Below, in pieces: positions 16,251 through 23,789 of a stretch of 25,535 nt of DNA. The stretch's first letter is position 1. Each line of letters opens with the position of its first letter. Origin of the DNA: DASXTB01 sp036505615 (GTDB lineage: Bacteria > Acidobacteriota > UBA6911 > JACQSX01); the NCBI GenBank assembly GCA_036505615.1, contig DASXTB010000097.1:1-25535 (forward strand), given 5' to 3'. The notes under the pieces are model-generated. The model searched no databases, was not told the DNA's origin, and was given only the letters and a program-made list of their open reading frames with translations. The position numbers and the translations under genes are program-made.

Positions 16251-16252
16251 CT

Positions 16253-16281
16253 TTGACAGCGCGCAGCGCAACGTCGATAAT
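16253..16281 (+). promoter_or_regulatory. Near-consensus sigma-70 promoter of the VWA gene
   Basis: TTGACA (16253-16258), a 17-bp spacer and GATAAT (16276-16281) form an almost ideal housekeeping promoter. The predicted start is about 16288, giving a leader of about 21 nt that contains the AGGTGG Shine-Dalgarno of the gene at 16309. Confidence 0.75.
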
Positions 16282-16308
16282 GGCCTTCACTCAAAAAACA
16301 GGTGGTCT

Positions 16309-17277
16309 ATGAAGACAAAGAATGTCACGTTTTTTTTCTTGCTCTTACTCTTGTGCACCGGCATCGCGGCGGCGCAGGCAAATTCTCAGGAAAAGGCGCC
16401 CCAGCCTGGATGGGTCTTCTCGGTGGAAGACCTGGAGATCAAAATTGAATCGGTGCAGTTACTTTTTCTGGTGCGGGATGCGGACGGCAACCTGGTCCAC
16501 AATCTTCGAACTTCCGACTTTCGGCTGATGGAGAACGGCGAAGAAAAACCGATCACTGTCTTCCAGCAAAAGGACGTTCCCATCAATGCATGCATTGTAG
16601 TGGACACCAGTTGGAGCATCGGATCGATGCTCGACAACGTATTGAAGACCGCCTCGGAGTTTTTCAGCGGGCTGACCCACGACAAAACGTCGGTGGTTTA
16701 TTTTTCGGAGCACCCTCGAGTGATAGCGGACTGGAACCTGGGAGTGAATCAAGGATCCCCCTTCAAGAACGTTAAGCTGGAGGGGCGAACCGCGCTCTAT
16801 GACTCTCTTCTCTGGATCATGAACAATCACTTCAAGAATATCTCAGGGAAGAAACTGATCTTCTTGATCACCGACGGCATTGACAACATGAGCCGGTCCT
16901 CGGTGCAGGAAATGTTTCAGGCGGCACATGATCGGGGCATCGTCGTCTATGCGATTATCTACACTAACCCGGTGATCGAGAACCTTCGCCATCGCCTCCT
17001 GACCGGCAAAATATCCAGCAGCGTGAGCCCCGCCCTCCAAAAGATGATCCAGGCGCAGAACTCTTTTATCGACAAAAGCCTTCGCTACGGTGGACGCACC
17101 ATCTTTTCCAACTCATTCGGCGACATGCATTCCATCTACCAGCGCGTCATCGATGAAACAAAAAGCCAGTATGTGCTGAGTTTTCCAACGCCAAAAGAAG
17201 AGGTCTCAAAACGCGACATTCGTTTTCTAATCAAGCCGGAAGTCCCGGGGCGAATCGTGGTTCAGATCAGCCATTGA
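16309..17277 (+). CDS. Secreted VWA-domain protein (acidobacterial VWFA-related family)
   Basis: A 322-aa protein with a signal peptide (about residues 1-22, cleavage near AAA-QAN), a short beta-rich region with the family pattern LVRDADGNLVHNLRTSDFRLMENGEEKPITVFQQ (54-87), and a von Willebrand A domain (about 92-285). The metal-ion site is complete: DTSWS (D99, S101, S103), T161 in GRTALYD, and D189 in ITDGIDN. These proteins are numerous in Acidobacteriota; their ligands are mostly unknown. SD AGGTGG precedes the ATG closely, and a strong promoter lies just upstream. It is convergent with bshB1, and the intervening 145 bp is a palindromic word repeat. Confidence 0.9.
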   Translation: MKTKNVTFFFLLLLLCTGIAAAQANSQEKAPQPGWVFSVEDLEIKIESVQLLFLVRDADGNLVHNLRTSDFRLMENGEEKPITVFQQKDVPINACIVVDTSWSIGSMLDNVLKTASEFFSGLTHDKTSVVYFSEHPRVIADWNLGVNQGSPFKNVKLEGRTALYDSLLWIMNNHFKNISGKKLIFLITDGIDNMSRSSVQEMFQAAHDRGIVVYAIIYTNPVIENLRHRLLTGKISSSVSPALQKMIQAQNSFIDKSLRYGGRTIFSNSFGDMHSIYQRVIDETKSQYVLSFPTPKEEVSKRDIRFLIKPEVPGRIVVQISH

Positions 17278-17279
17278 TT

Positions 17280-17406
17280 TGATTGCGGAATGTGGATTGC
17301 GGAATGCGGATTCGCTCAATTGCGGAATCGGATTTCGGAATGCGCAATGAAAAACCGCCATTCCGCAATCCGAAATCCGCATTCCGCAATCGGGATCCGC
17401 AATCGT
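17280..17406. repeat. GGAATGCGGATTGC inverted word repeat between convergent genes
   Basis: GATTGCGGAATGTGGATTGC and similar words in the left half face CATTCCGCAATCCG-type complements in the right half (from about 17360), around a short A-rich centre near 17348-17355. It fills the space between the VWA stop and the bshB1 stop and could serve as a bidirectional transcript-end hairpin. That function is inferred. Confidence 0.75.
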
Positions 17407-17421
17407 AGACTAAATTCCCTG

Positions 17422-18129
17422 CTAGAAGTGCTGCCCTGGGTCGGCTATCCGGACGGGCCTTTCACACCAGAACGCCTCTCCGTACTCGGCGCCGATCAAA
17501 GCCCCGAAGTAACGATGCACTGATTCCACACGCTGAAGAAAGAGCGGATGGCTCAGGCGGGTTTCCGGCTGGACGGATTGGGGGCTGTGAAATTGCGAGC
17601 TGTAAGCCGCCACTGCGCGCCGGCCTTCCTGGTAAACAGGGGATACGTCGATGATAAAGGAAGGGAAAACCCGGCGCGGCAGGTTGAAAAAGATCACTGC
17701 CTCAGGGCGGTGGCGTTCCTGGCCGGTGTCGATTTTCAAAAGACCCGAAAGGTAAACCGCGCTCTGCACCAGCCGGCTGCAAGCCCTATGATCGGGATGG
17801 CCTGAAATGTCTTTGGGGTGATGCGTGAAGACCAGGCGCGGGCGGTACATCCGCAGCGCTCGAATCATGGCCAATCGGCCTTTTTGATCGTCGCTGACAT
17901 TTCCATCAGGAAGCGCCAGGTTCTCACGCGCTGCCAGCTTTAGAATTTGAGCCGCCGCCGCCGCTTCCTGCGCGCGAAGATGGGCATCTCCGCGCGTTCC
18001 TAACTCGCCACGTGTCAGATCCACCACTGCGACGCTTCTTCCCTGGCCGGCAAAAACCAGGATAGACCCGGACATCGCCAACTCAACATCATCAGGGTGG
18101 GCGCCTACCGCCAGAACATCGACGTTCAT
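17422..18129 (-). CDS. bshB1: Bacillithiol biosynthesis deacetylase BshB1
   Basis: PIG-L/LmbE-family zinc deacetylase of 235 aa that removes acetyl from GlcNAc-malate to give GlcN-malate, the second step of bacillithiol synthesis. Zinc-site motifs are AHPDDVE (His11, Asp14) and SGHPDHRA (His114), with the BshB1-type segment DLTRGELGTRG at 38-48. Its start overlaps the stop of bshC by ATGA. Pairing with bshC supports bacillithiol over the many other PIG-L functions. The first enzyme, BshA, is not in this window. The gene is last in the operon. Confidence 0.92.
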   Translation of the reverse strand: MNVDVLAVGAHPDDVELAMSGSILVFAGQGRSVAVVDLTRGELGTRGDAHLRAQEAAAAAQILKLAARENLALPDGNVSDDQKGRLAMIRALRMYRPRLVFTHHPKDISGHPDHRACSRLVQSAVYLSGLLKIDTGQERHRPEAVIFFNLPRRVFPSFIIDVSPVYQEGRRAVAAYSSQFHSPQSVQPETRLSHPLFLQRVESVHRYFGALIGAEYGEAFWCERPVRIADPGQHF

Positions 18130-19736
18130 TGGAGCGTTACAACGTGCGAGAACCTCTCACACGGTGAAAGGGAGAACAACTTCTGGATTAACGCAGGCCC
18201 GTAGCGCGCATAGAAACTGAAGAAATTAATTCTGCGCTCTTGCAGGACTTCGTCCGGGTAAACGAGATTGTGGAGGAAGCTTCCCTGTGACTTCACCAAT
18301 TGATTCTTTCCTGCCACGGCCTTGAGTAGTTTTTTCTGCGTCTTTTCCAATTGATAGTCGATTTTCTTACGCGAAGTCTTCCAGGCGTTGGCGACGGTGG
18401 GATCGACTCGCGCGGCGACGTCGAAAATGGAGTCCAGTTCATGGCGTGCTCTCTTGCTGCGCTCATTCCACTCGGCAAATACATCCGGTTGGAGACTGTT
18501 CAGCGCAATTTTCTGCTGCAACTCTTCCAGTGAGCAAAAAAGATCGGCCACTTCCAGCTGGTTTCGCTCCAAATAGCGACAGGCGCGCGGATCAAGCAAG
18601 GTTACACTTAAACGCGGCTGAATGACCGGCACCCATCCGTAAACTTCCGACAGCGCCTGCACCTGGGCAAAATAGGCTATCTCGGCTGGACCGCCGACAT
18701 AGAATGCCGCCGGCAAAACCGCATCCTGAACCACAGGCCGCAGCAGAGCGGATGGGCTGAAATGCTCAGGGTCTTTCTCCATCTCCTGCCTCAGTTCCTC
18801 GACAGTCCAGTGTCTTTCTTCGGTGCTGAACTCGCCGTTTGACCGGCGAATGGCATACCGGCCGCTGGAATCCAAATGGAACAGGAGCGTGTAGTTCTTT
18901 TCCCAGTGCGCCTGGGGCTCGAAGCCGGCAGCGCGCAGCTCATCGATGCGCGAGTGCTGGAGTTGATCGACCCGTTCTGCCTGTTCCACGGCGCGGAGAT
19001 AATGGCGAGAGGACAGCATCCGCAGCACCGGATCACTTGCATCCAGCAGAACCAGGCCGTGTGAGCCCAGCACGCTGGCCAGCAGCCTGGCGAAGGCCTC
19101 CGACAGGCTGTTTTCCGCGCGGTAGGATTGCTCGATCCATTCCAGAACCTGCCCGGCGTGATCCAGCCCCCGCAAGAAACTCCCCAGGCGCTGCGTCAGA
19201 GCCTTCTGCTCGCCCACCAGGCGTTGGGCCGCCGTGAGAGGATGGCCTGCGGAATCCTCGAGTCGCAATTCCAGCAGCTCGCTTTCGCGGTCCAGAAACG
19301 TGGTTTCGCGGATTTCCTGGAAGTCGTGATCTTCCGACGCGACCCAGAAAAGCGGCACAGCCGGAAATCCCTCCGCGCTCAATTTCCGAGCGAAAAGAAT
19401 GGCGGTGATTGCCTTGTAGATGGTCAGCGCCGGGCCGCCAAACAATCCGGCCTGCTGGCCCGTGACCACCGCCAGCGTACCTTCTTCGGCCAGCTTTCGG
19501 CTGTTTGCCACTGCAGCAGAATGATTTTCAATGCGCTGGTTGAAATGGTGCAGCGCCGCGGAGATTTCCCGGCGTGGAAACTTTTCACGTTGGCGAATGC
19601 GGGCCAGCTCCGTAAGCGACGGACAGCTCCGATGGTATGGAGTGTAGAAGCGCTGCACTGAATCAAAACGGAGAAATTCCAGGAAAAGCTTCGGAATTTG
19701 GGGAATCCTGGAATACTCCAGCAGAAGATTTTTCAT
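18126..19736 (-). CDS. bshC: Bacillithiol biosynthesis cysteine-adding enzyme BshC
   Basis: A 536-aa cytoplasmic enzyme that adds cysteine to GlcN-malate in the last step of bacillithiol synthesis. Family signatures are AVVTGQQAGLFGGPALTIYKAI (about 89-110), VPLFWVASEDHDFQEI (127-142), FYVGGPAEIAYFAQ and WVPVIQPRLSVTLLD, followed by a long C-terminal coiled-coil region (about 445-490) and a short tail, as in known BshC. Length is normal. The start codon overlaps the stop of the DapA-family gene, and its stop overlaps bshB1, both by 4 nt, so all three are probably one translationally coupled unit. Confidence 0.95.
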   Translation of the reverse strand: MKNLLLEYSRIPQIPKLFLEFLRFDSVQRFYTPYHRSCPSLTELARIRQREKFPRREISAALHHFNQRIENHSAAVANSRKLAEEGTLAVVTGQQAGLFGGPALTIYKAITAILFARKLSAEGFPAVPLFWVASEDHDFQEIRETTFLDRESELLELRLEDSAGHPLTAAQRLVGEQKALTQRLGSFLRGLDHAGQVLEWIEQSYRAENSLSEAFARLLASVLGSHGLVLLDASDPVLRMLSSRHYLRAVEQAERVDQLQHSRIDELRAAGFEPQAHWEKNYTLLFHLDSSGRYAIRRSNGEFSTEERHWTVEELRQEMEKDPEHFSPSALLRPVVQDAVLPAAFYVGGPAEIAYFAQVQALSEVYGWVPVIQPRLSVTLLDPRACRYLERNQLEVADLFCSLEELQQKIALNSLQPDVFAEWNERSKRARHELDSIFDVAARVDPTVANAWKTSRKKIDYQLEKTQKKLLKAVAGKNQLVKSQGSFLHNLVYPDEVLQERRINFFSFYARYGPALIQKLFSLSPCERFSHVVTLQ

Positions 19737-20644
19737 GAACGCGACGATTGCATTCTACGATCTTCCAGGAGGCCGGCCCGCCTGAAAACGTCCTGGAGCA
19801 TCTGTTTCTCTTCTTCGCGTAAAGGCTTCAGCGGAGCTCTGGGAAGCCCGCCGTGAAAGCCCAGTAAATCCATCGCGTATTTCAATCCCGGGACTCCAAA
19901 TCGCGTGACGATTCGCGCCGGCGTGAACAAGCGGCGCTGAGTAGCCAGCGCTGCCTGCCAGTCACTTGCATAGTGCTTGTAGATCTGTATCGGAAGGTTC
20001 GGCAACGCGTCGGCTATAGCCAGAATCGCCCCTCGCATTCCTAAAATAAAACCCGGTAGTACTACTGCCGAGGCGCCGATCAGGATTCGGAAATTCTCGC
20101 TGGCAACCAGATGCAGGATCTCCTGATCGTATCCCAGGTCGCCGGCGCTGTCCTTGATTCCCACGATCCTGGAGTTGTTCGAGAGCCGCGCTACCACGGC
20201 AGCGGAGATGGACACGCCCGTGAATTGAGGCACATTGTAAAGCAGTATCGGAACGGGCGACTCATCGGCCACGCACGCGTAGTGGTCGGCAATCACCTCA
20301 TCGGTCATGCGGCTTCTAAAATAATGAGGCACACCGACCAGAGCGGCATCGACACCAAGAGCGGCCGCCTTCTTCAGAAAATCAATGCACAATTGAGTGC
20401 TCTCAACCGACGCGCCCGCGATGAAAGTTTTCCCCGCTGGGATCGCTTGCCGGGCCGTTTCCAGCAGTTTTAACTTTTCATCCAGCGAAAGGTAGGCGCT
20501 CTCGCCGTTGCTCCCCAGTACCACGTAACCTGCCAGATCAAAGGAATTGTACTGCTGCAGGTTGAGTTTGAAGGATTCCCATTCAATCTGACCCTGAGGG
20601 TCGAACGGGGTTGTTACCGGCGCCAGAATTCCATCGAGGTTCAT
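19733..20644 (-). CDS. Dihydrodipicolinate synthase/N-acetylneuraminate lyase family aldolase
   Basis: Class I aldolase of 303 aa with a TIM barrel. Seen are the pyruvate-binding loop GSNGESAYL (44-52), the catalytic Tyr136 in YNVP and the Schiff-base Lys164 in GIKDSAGD. GSNGE instead of the GTTGE usual in true DapA points to another member, such as 4-hydroxy-2-oxoglutarate aldolase (HOGA1-like) or a keto-deoxy sugar aldolase. Lysine biosynthesis is therefore not assumed. It is first in the operon with bshC and bshB1 (ATGA overlap with bshC). No Shine-Dalgarno is present, and a TTGACC-N17-TAGATT promoter puts +1 on the A of its ATG, so the operon mRNA is probably leaderless. A link between this aldolase and bacillithiol is not established. 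Confidence 0.88.
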   Translation of the reverse strand: MNLDGILAPVTTPFDPQGQIEWESFKLNLQQYNSFDLAGYVVLGSNGESAYLSLDEKLKLLETARQAIPAGKTFIAGASVESTQLCIDFLKKAAALGVDAALVGVPHYFRSRMTDEVIADHYACVADESPVPILLYNVPQFTGVSISAAVVARLSNNSRIVGIKDSAGDLGYDQEILHLVASENFRILIGASAVVLPGFILGMRGAILAIADALPNLPIQIYKHYASDWQAALATQRRLFTPARIVTRFGVPGLKYAMDLLGFHGGLPRAPLKPLREEEKQMLQDVFRRAGLLEDRRMQSSRS

Positions 20645-20650
20645 ATGCCA

Positions 20651-20679
20651 AATCTAAAGATCTAAGCCTCGCAGGTCAA
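20651..20679 (-). promoter_or_regulatory. Leaderless promoter of the dapA-like/bshC/bshB1 operon
   Basis: On the minus strand TTGACC (20679-20674), a 17-bp spacer and TAGATT (20656-20651) are followed by 6 nt and the ATG at 20644, so the predicted +1 coincides with the start codon. The -35 lies inside one copy of the direct repeat described at 20674. Confidence 0.6.
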
Positions 20680-20785
20680 AAAGAATCTTTCGCCAGTGGG
20701 AATTGTCCCGCCCATAGGCGGCATTAATCCGGGATAGCAGTCATCCCGCTCGACTTTTCAGGCTTCGGTCAAAAAAATCTTTCGC
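20674..20785. repeat. Pair of direct repeats in the divergent promoter region
   Basis: A 19-20-bp word, GGTCAAAAA(G)AATCTTTCGC, occurs at 20674-20693 and again at 20767-20785 in the same orientation. The copies differ by a single G. The first overlaps the -35 of the aldolase-bsh operon; the second is about 65 bp before the ComEA-like gene. A shared operator is possible. The rest of 20645-20848 shows only a small GGGA/TCCC hairpin at about 20698. Confidence 0.65.
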
Positions 20786-20848
20786 AAATTTCAGACTGCG
20801 CCAGTTATGTCTTTTGTGAAACGGAAAACATTTCCAAAGGAGGAAACC

Positions 20849-21187
20849 ATGAAACTCGTAATCCGTTACCTAGCTGTTACCCTTGCAGTGATCCTGATGG
20901 CCGCCGTTGCGGCTCCCGTGACTCATGCGCAAATGGGCGCCAAGCCGGCCAAAGCGTCGACTCGAGCCCAGCGTCCGCAGAAAGCCGCTCTCACGGCGAA
21001 AGTGAACATCAACTCGGGCAGCGTTGACCAACTGGCAACGCTTCCCGGGATTGGTCCTTCCGCCGCCAAGAAGATCGTAGACTTCCGGAGCAAGAGCGGT
21101 TCTTTCAAGCGACTGGAGGATCTGATGGCCGTCAAGGGAATCGGCGAAAAGAAGTTCCTGAAGTTAAAAGACCGGATAGTGCTGTAA
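20849..21187 (+). CDS. Exported ComEA-like helix-hairpin-helix protein
   Basis: A 112-aa protein with a signal peptide (1-27, ...APVTHA-QMG), a basic Ala/Lys-rich linker (28-50) and a double helix-hairpin-helix domain: LATLPGIGPSAAKKIVDFR (about 62-80) and LMAVKGIGEKKFLKLKDRI (about 92-110). The preceding VNINSGSVDQL matches the ComEA/T2SK-type VNINTA entry motif. ComEA binds incoming DNA at the cell surface during natural transformation; single-domain exported versions like this are common and their role is less clear. The frame opens at 20807, but AAAGGAGG directly before the ATG at 20849 decides the start. No other competence genes are adjacent. Confidence 0.88.
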   Translation: MKLVIRYLAVTLAVILMAAVAAPVTHAQMGAKPAKASTRAQRPQKAALTAKVNINSGSVDQLATLPGIGPSAAKKIVDFRSKSGSFKRLEDLMAVKGIGEKKFLKLKDRIVL

Positions 21188-21202
21188 GTCCGGACACTTC
21201 AA

Positions 21203-21230
21203 GCCTGCGGGAGATCTTCCTCCCGCAGGC
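21203..21230 (+). terminator. Hairpin after the ComEA-like gene
   Basis: A perfect 11-bp stem (GCCTGCGGGAG with CTCCCGCAGGC) around a 6-nt loop, 15 nt after the stop codon. No T-run follows, so termination would need another factor, or the hairpin protects the 3' end. Apart from the regulatory site at 21379, the remainder of 21231-21501 shows nothing recognisable. Confidence 0.55.
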
Positions 21231-21378
21231 CTCAAACGTGCGAAGTAGCAGAACCAATTTCGGACCGACGCGAATTTCGGATCGACTGCTCCTGCCTGCT
21301 GCCTCCTGCGACCGCGTCCAGGAAACGGCATTCCCACGCGGAGTTTCCCTGGCCCGAGTACAACGCTTTTCTTATCGT

Positions 21379-21422
21379 GTGTTCAATTGTGAACAGAATA
21401 CTTGCCAAGCGAGCGAGAAAAT
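21379..21422 (+). promoter_or_regulatory. TGTTC-N6-GAACA activator-type site with -10, copy A
   Basis: The inverted repeat TGTTCA-ATTG-TGAACA (21380-21395) has perfect half-sites. An 18-bp spacer after the trailing GAA leads to GAAAAT (21417-21422), a weak -10. With +1 at about 21429, the repeat centre is at -41.5, the class II position for CRP/FNR-type activators. It drives toward the cytochrome gene at 21502. Confidence 0.55.
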
Positions 21423-21501
21423 CGCTCGTCATCTCTAAGGCATAGGGTCGTACCAAGAATACTTCCTGGCGCCCCGACTTCTCGTGAGAGAGGAGCAAAT
21501 T

Positions 21502-22935
21502 ATGAAACTCCGAGGACGATGGTTTTTGATCGCTGCAGCGGGTATAGCGGCTATAGTGCCGGCGGCCATTGCGCAGGCTCCCCGCACTGAGGGAGATCCC
21601 TCTGCGGCACAAAATGCTCCCCCGCAGAGTGCGTCAAGTTATATGCCGGTAACGGATGTCGACGACTTCGGAAAAATGCTGGCGCGCATGGAGGCGGCCA
21701 AACCTCAGGTTATGCAGCGGCAACATGACCTACTGAATGCCAGGTACGATCTCAGCAACCGTTCCGATGCGGCCGTGACAATGTCTCGTGGCAAGCCGGT
21801 TCAGGAAGGCGTTCGGGTCCGCCTGCCTGAAGGGCTAACCTGGGACAAGCTGGCCGCGATGACGCCGGAGGAAGTCAGACGGAAGGAACTTTTTCCAGGC
21901 GGCTTCCTGCCGCTGCCACATCCCAATCATCCCGAAGGAGGGATGTTGTTCCCCAAATTTCATATCGATGAGATCAACAAGCAAGAGGGGCGTGACTTAA
22001 CGCGGTTTGACCTGGACTTCGACCTCCCGGATCATTTCCTGCCGGAGTTTCCGGCGCCCATATATCTGACCACGAGGCCCGATCTTGGCGATGTCTCCAA
22101 GGGCCGGTTGATTACCATAATGAACTTCTACGACCTCTTCAATGGCGTGCTCAATCCTAAACAGTTGGAGGGGGTGCGGCTGCTGGTGACGCCGTTCCTG
22201 CAACAGCAATTCAACATGACTACGGATCGGCGCTCCCGAATGCCGAGTCGCGGTGTTTCTTGTTTTGATTGCCATGCCAACGGGCATACCAACGGCTCAA
22301 CGCACCTGGTGGGCGACATCCGTCCCCAGGAGTTTCGCCATCGCATCGAAACGCCCACCCTCAGGGGAGTGAATATCCAGAGATTGTTTGGATCGCAACG
22401 GGCGCTCAAGACCGTGGAAGACTTCACGGAATTCGAACAGCGGGCCGCCTACTTTGACGGTGACCCGGTGATTGCCGCCAAGAAAGGGATCAACATCCTC
22501 GATCGAGGGTCCCAGGTTCAGGCCATGGCGGAGTTTCAAGAGATCCTTGATTTTCCGCCGGCGCCCAAATTGGACGTCTTCGGCAAGCTTGATCCGGAGA
22601 AGGCGACTGCGGCGGAGTTGAACGGTCAGAAGGTGTTCTTCGGCAAAGGGCAGTGCGCCACTTGTCACGCGCCACCGTACTACACGGACAATCTCATGTA
22701 CAACCTGAAAGCGGAGAGATTCTACAAGCCGCGCCTGATCAACAACATGATGGCGGCGGCTGATGGACCGATTAAGACCTTTCCCCTGCGCGGCATCAAG
22801 GACTCGCCGCCCTACCTGCACGACGGCAGATTGCTGACGCTGGATGATGCCGTCGAGTTCTTCAACTTGATTCTTCAGACGAAGTTGAACGCTCAAGAGA
22901 AGAAGGATCTCGGCGCATTTTTGCGCGCCCTTTAG
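21502..22935 (+). CDS. Di-heme cytochrome c, peroxidase/MauG-like
   Basis: A 477-aa exported protein. A signal peptide (about 1-24, ...AAIAQAP) directs it to the periplasm, where two c-type hemes attach at CFDCH (254-258) and CATCH (385-389). The C-terminal part, FPLRGIKDSPPYLHDGRLLTLDDAVEFFN, matches the bacterial cytochrome c peroxidase/MauG family; such proteins reduce peroxide or perform heme-based oxidation. The first 250 residues have no heme motif and are longer than in short CcpA proteins. The frame opens with a GTG at 21484, but AGGAG 6 nt before the ATG at 21502 decides the start. It is probably activated through the inverted-repeat site at 21379. Confidence 0.9.
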   Translation: MKLRGRWFLIAAAGIAAIVPAAIAQAPRTEGDPSAAQNAPPQSASSYMPVTDVDDFGKMLARMEAAKPQVMQRQHDLLNARYDLSNRSDAAVTMSRGKPVQEGVRVRLPEGLTWDKLAAMTPEEVRRKELFPGGFLPLPHPNHPEGGMLFPKFHIDEINKQEGRDLTRFDLDFDLPDHFLPEFPAPIYLTTRPDLGDVSKGRLITIMNFYDLFNGVLNPKQLEGVRLLVTPFLQQQFNMTTDRRSRMPSRGVSCFDCHANGHTNGSTHLVGDIRPQEFRHRIETPTLRGVNIQRLFGSQRALKTVEDFTEFEQRAAYFDGDPVIAAKKGINILDRGSQVQAMAEFQEILDFPPAPKLDVFGKLDPEKATAAELNGQKVFFGKGQCATCHAPPYYTDNLMYNLKAERFYKPRLINNMMAAADGPIKTFPLRGIKDSPPYLHDGRLLTLDDAVEFFNLILQTKLNAQEKKDLGAFLRAL

Positions 22936-22999
22936 GAGGATCGCCGCCTGGAGTGCCGAAACCACATGTTGATCTTGAGGAAGTCAGGCAAGTCGCTGT

Positions 23000-23043
23000 G
23001 TGTCCACAAGTGAACAGACATTCATCTTCGTCGCGCCTATCGT
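23000..23043 (+). promoter_or_regulatory. TGTNC-N6-GAACA activator-type site with -10, copy B
   Basis: TGTCCA-CAAG-TGAACA (23001-23016) plus GAC, an 18-bp spacer and TATCGT (23038-23043). With +1 at about 23050 the centre is at -41.5. It points to the 26-aa peptide gene at 23117 and, further on, csbD. Confidence 0.6.
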
Positions 23044-23116
23044 GGCTGTTAAGGGGAAGTAGCAGGACCGTCATGCAGACGAATCCACCAGCCCCTGTTA
23101 CGAAATGAGGAAGGAA

Positions 23117-23197
23117 ATGAACATCTTATTGATCGTTATAGTATTGCTGTTGGTATTCGGTGGTGGGGGCTGGGGATACTCCCGTTGGCGCAGGTAA
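23117..23197 (+). CDS. Tiny single-pass membrane peptide (26 aa)
   Basis: Begins MNILLIVIVLLLVFGGGG and ends WGYSRWRR: one hydrophobic helix, a Gly-rich hinge and an aromatic, basic tail. Peptides of this build are seen next to CsbD genes in acidobacteria and other soil bacteria; no function is known to me. The ATG at 23117 is preceded by AGGAAGGA; a second in-frame ATG at 23105 would add four residues (MRKE). It is 67 nt after the predicted start of promoter copy B and 89 bp before csbD, so the two may share a transcript. Confidence 0.65.
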   Translation: MNILLIVIVLLLVFGGGGWGYSRWRR

Positions 23198-23286
23198 TTG
23201 CTCCCGCTGACTCTTAACCATCAGGCCGAATGCCTGGAATCAAATGTGGACTTTGGAATGTTAATTCCGCAAAAGGAGAAGTTGCC

Positions 23287-23466
23287 ATGAAGGAAAGCAC
23301 AAAAGATGAGACTAAAGGTAAGTTTCACGAAATGAAGGGTAAGGTGAAGGAAAAGGCCGGACAAGTCCTAAATAGTCCGAATTTGGAAGCCGACGGCAAG
23401 GACGAAAAAAGGGCCGGCCAGGTTCAAAAGAAGGTTGGTGAGGTCAAAAAGGTCTTCGGAAAGTAA
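23287..23466 (+). CDS. csbD: CsbD family small stress protein
   Basis: A 59-aa highly charged, Lys/Glu-rich soluble protein: MKESTKDETKGKFHEMKG, then KVKEKAGQVLNSPNL and EKRAGQVQKKVGEVKKVFGK, the duplicated GK-x-KE-x-AG layout of CsbD. CsbD is a general-stress protein (sigma-B controlled in Bacillus subtilis) with no defined biochemical activity. AAAAGGAG lies upstream of the ATG, which decides this start over the frame opening at 23230. Its neighbours are other tiny stress-type genes. Confidence 0.92.
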   Translation: MKESTKDETKGKFHEMKGKVKEKAGQVLNSPNLEADGKDEKRAGQVQKKVGEVKKVFGK

Positions 23467-23626
23467 GAGTTTTCAGGAAAAACATCACTGCAAAATAAGT
23501 TTTCAAGAAGAACTACAAAGCTGTTGAGAGCCCATCGGATTAGATTTTGAAGAGAAATGATTGTTGATCTTCCGCTCCGAAGGCGGGCTCGGCAGTTGTA
23601 ATCGAGTTTTGCTATCCACGGGCTGC

Positions 23627-23654
23627 GCGGCGCTCCGCCGAGGCGCCGCCTTTT
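23627..23654 (+). terminator. Candidate intrinsic terminator after csbD
   Basis: A stem of GCGGCGC with GCGCCGC around a 9-nt loop, followed by CTTTT. It lies about 160 bp after the csbD stop. The rest of the gap 23467-23789 shows no gene or other feature. Confidence 0.4.
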
Positions 23655-23789
23655 CGGGTCGCATGCCCGGCATCGCCAACAACAAGGACTGACAAACAAC
23701 AGCACAATATTGGCATATGGGATACGGCGGCGGTATCAGGCCGAGGGGGATGAGGGAGTGATCCATCGGCTAGACGTGTGGCACACAGT

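Noticed and set aside
17422..18129. Assigning the PIG-L protein to mycothiol or a generic LmbE role
   Set aside because: Direct coupling to a clear bshC and the TRGELGTRG segment fit BshB1 better.
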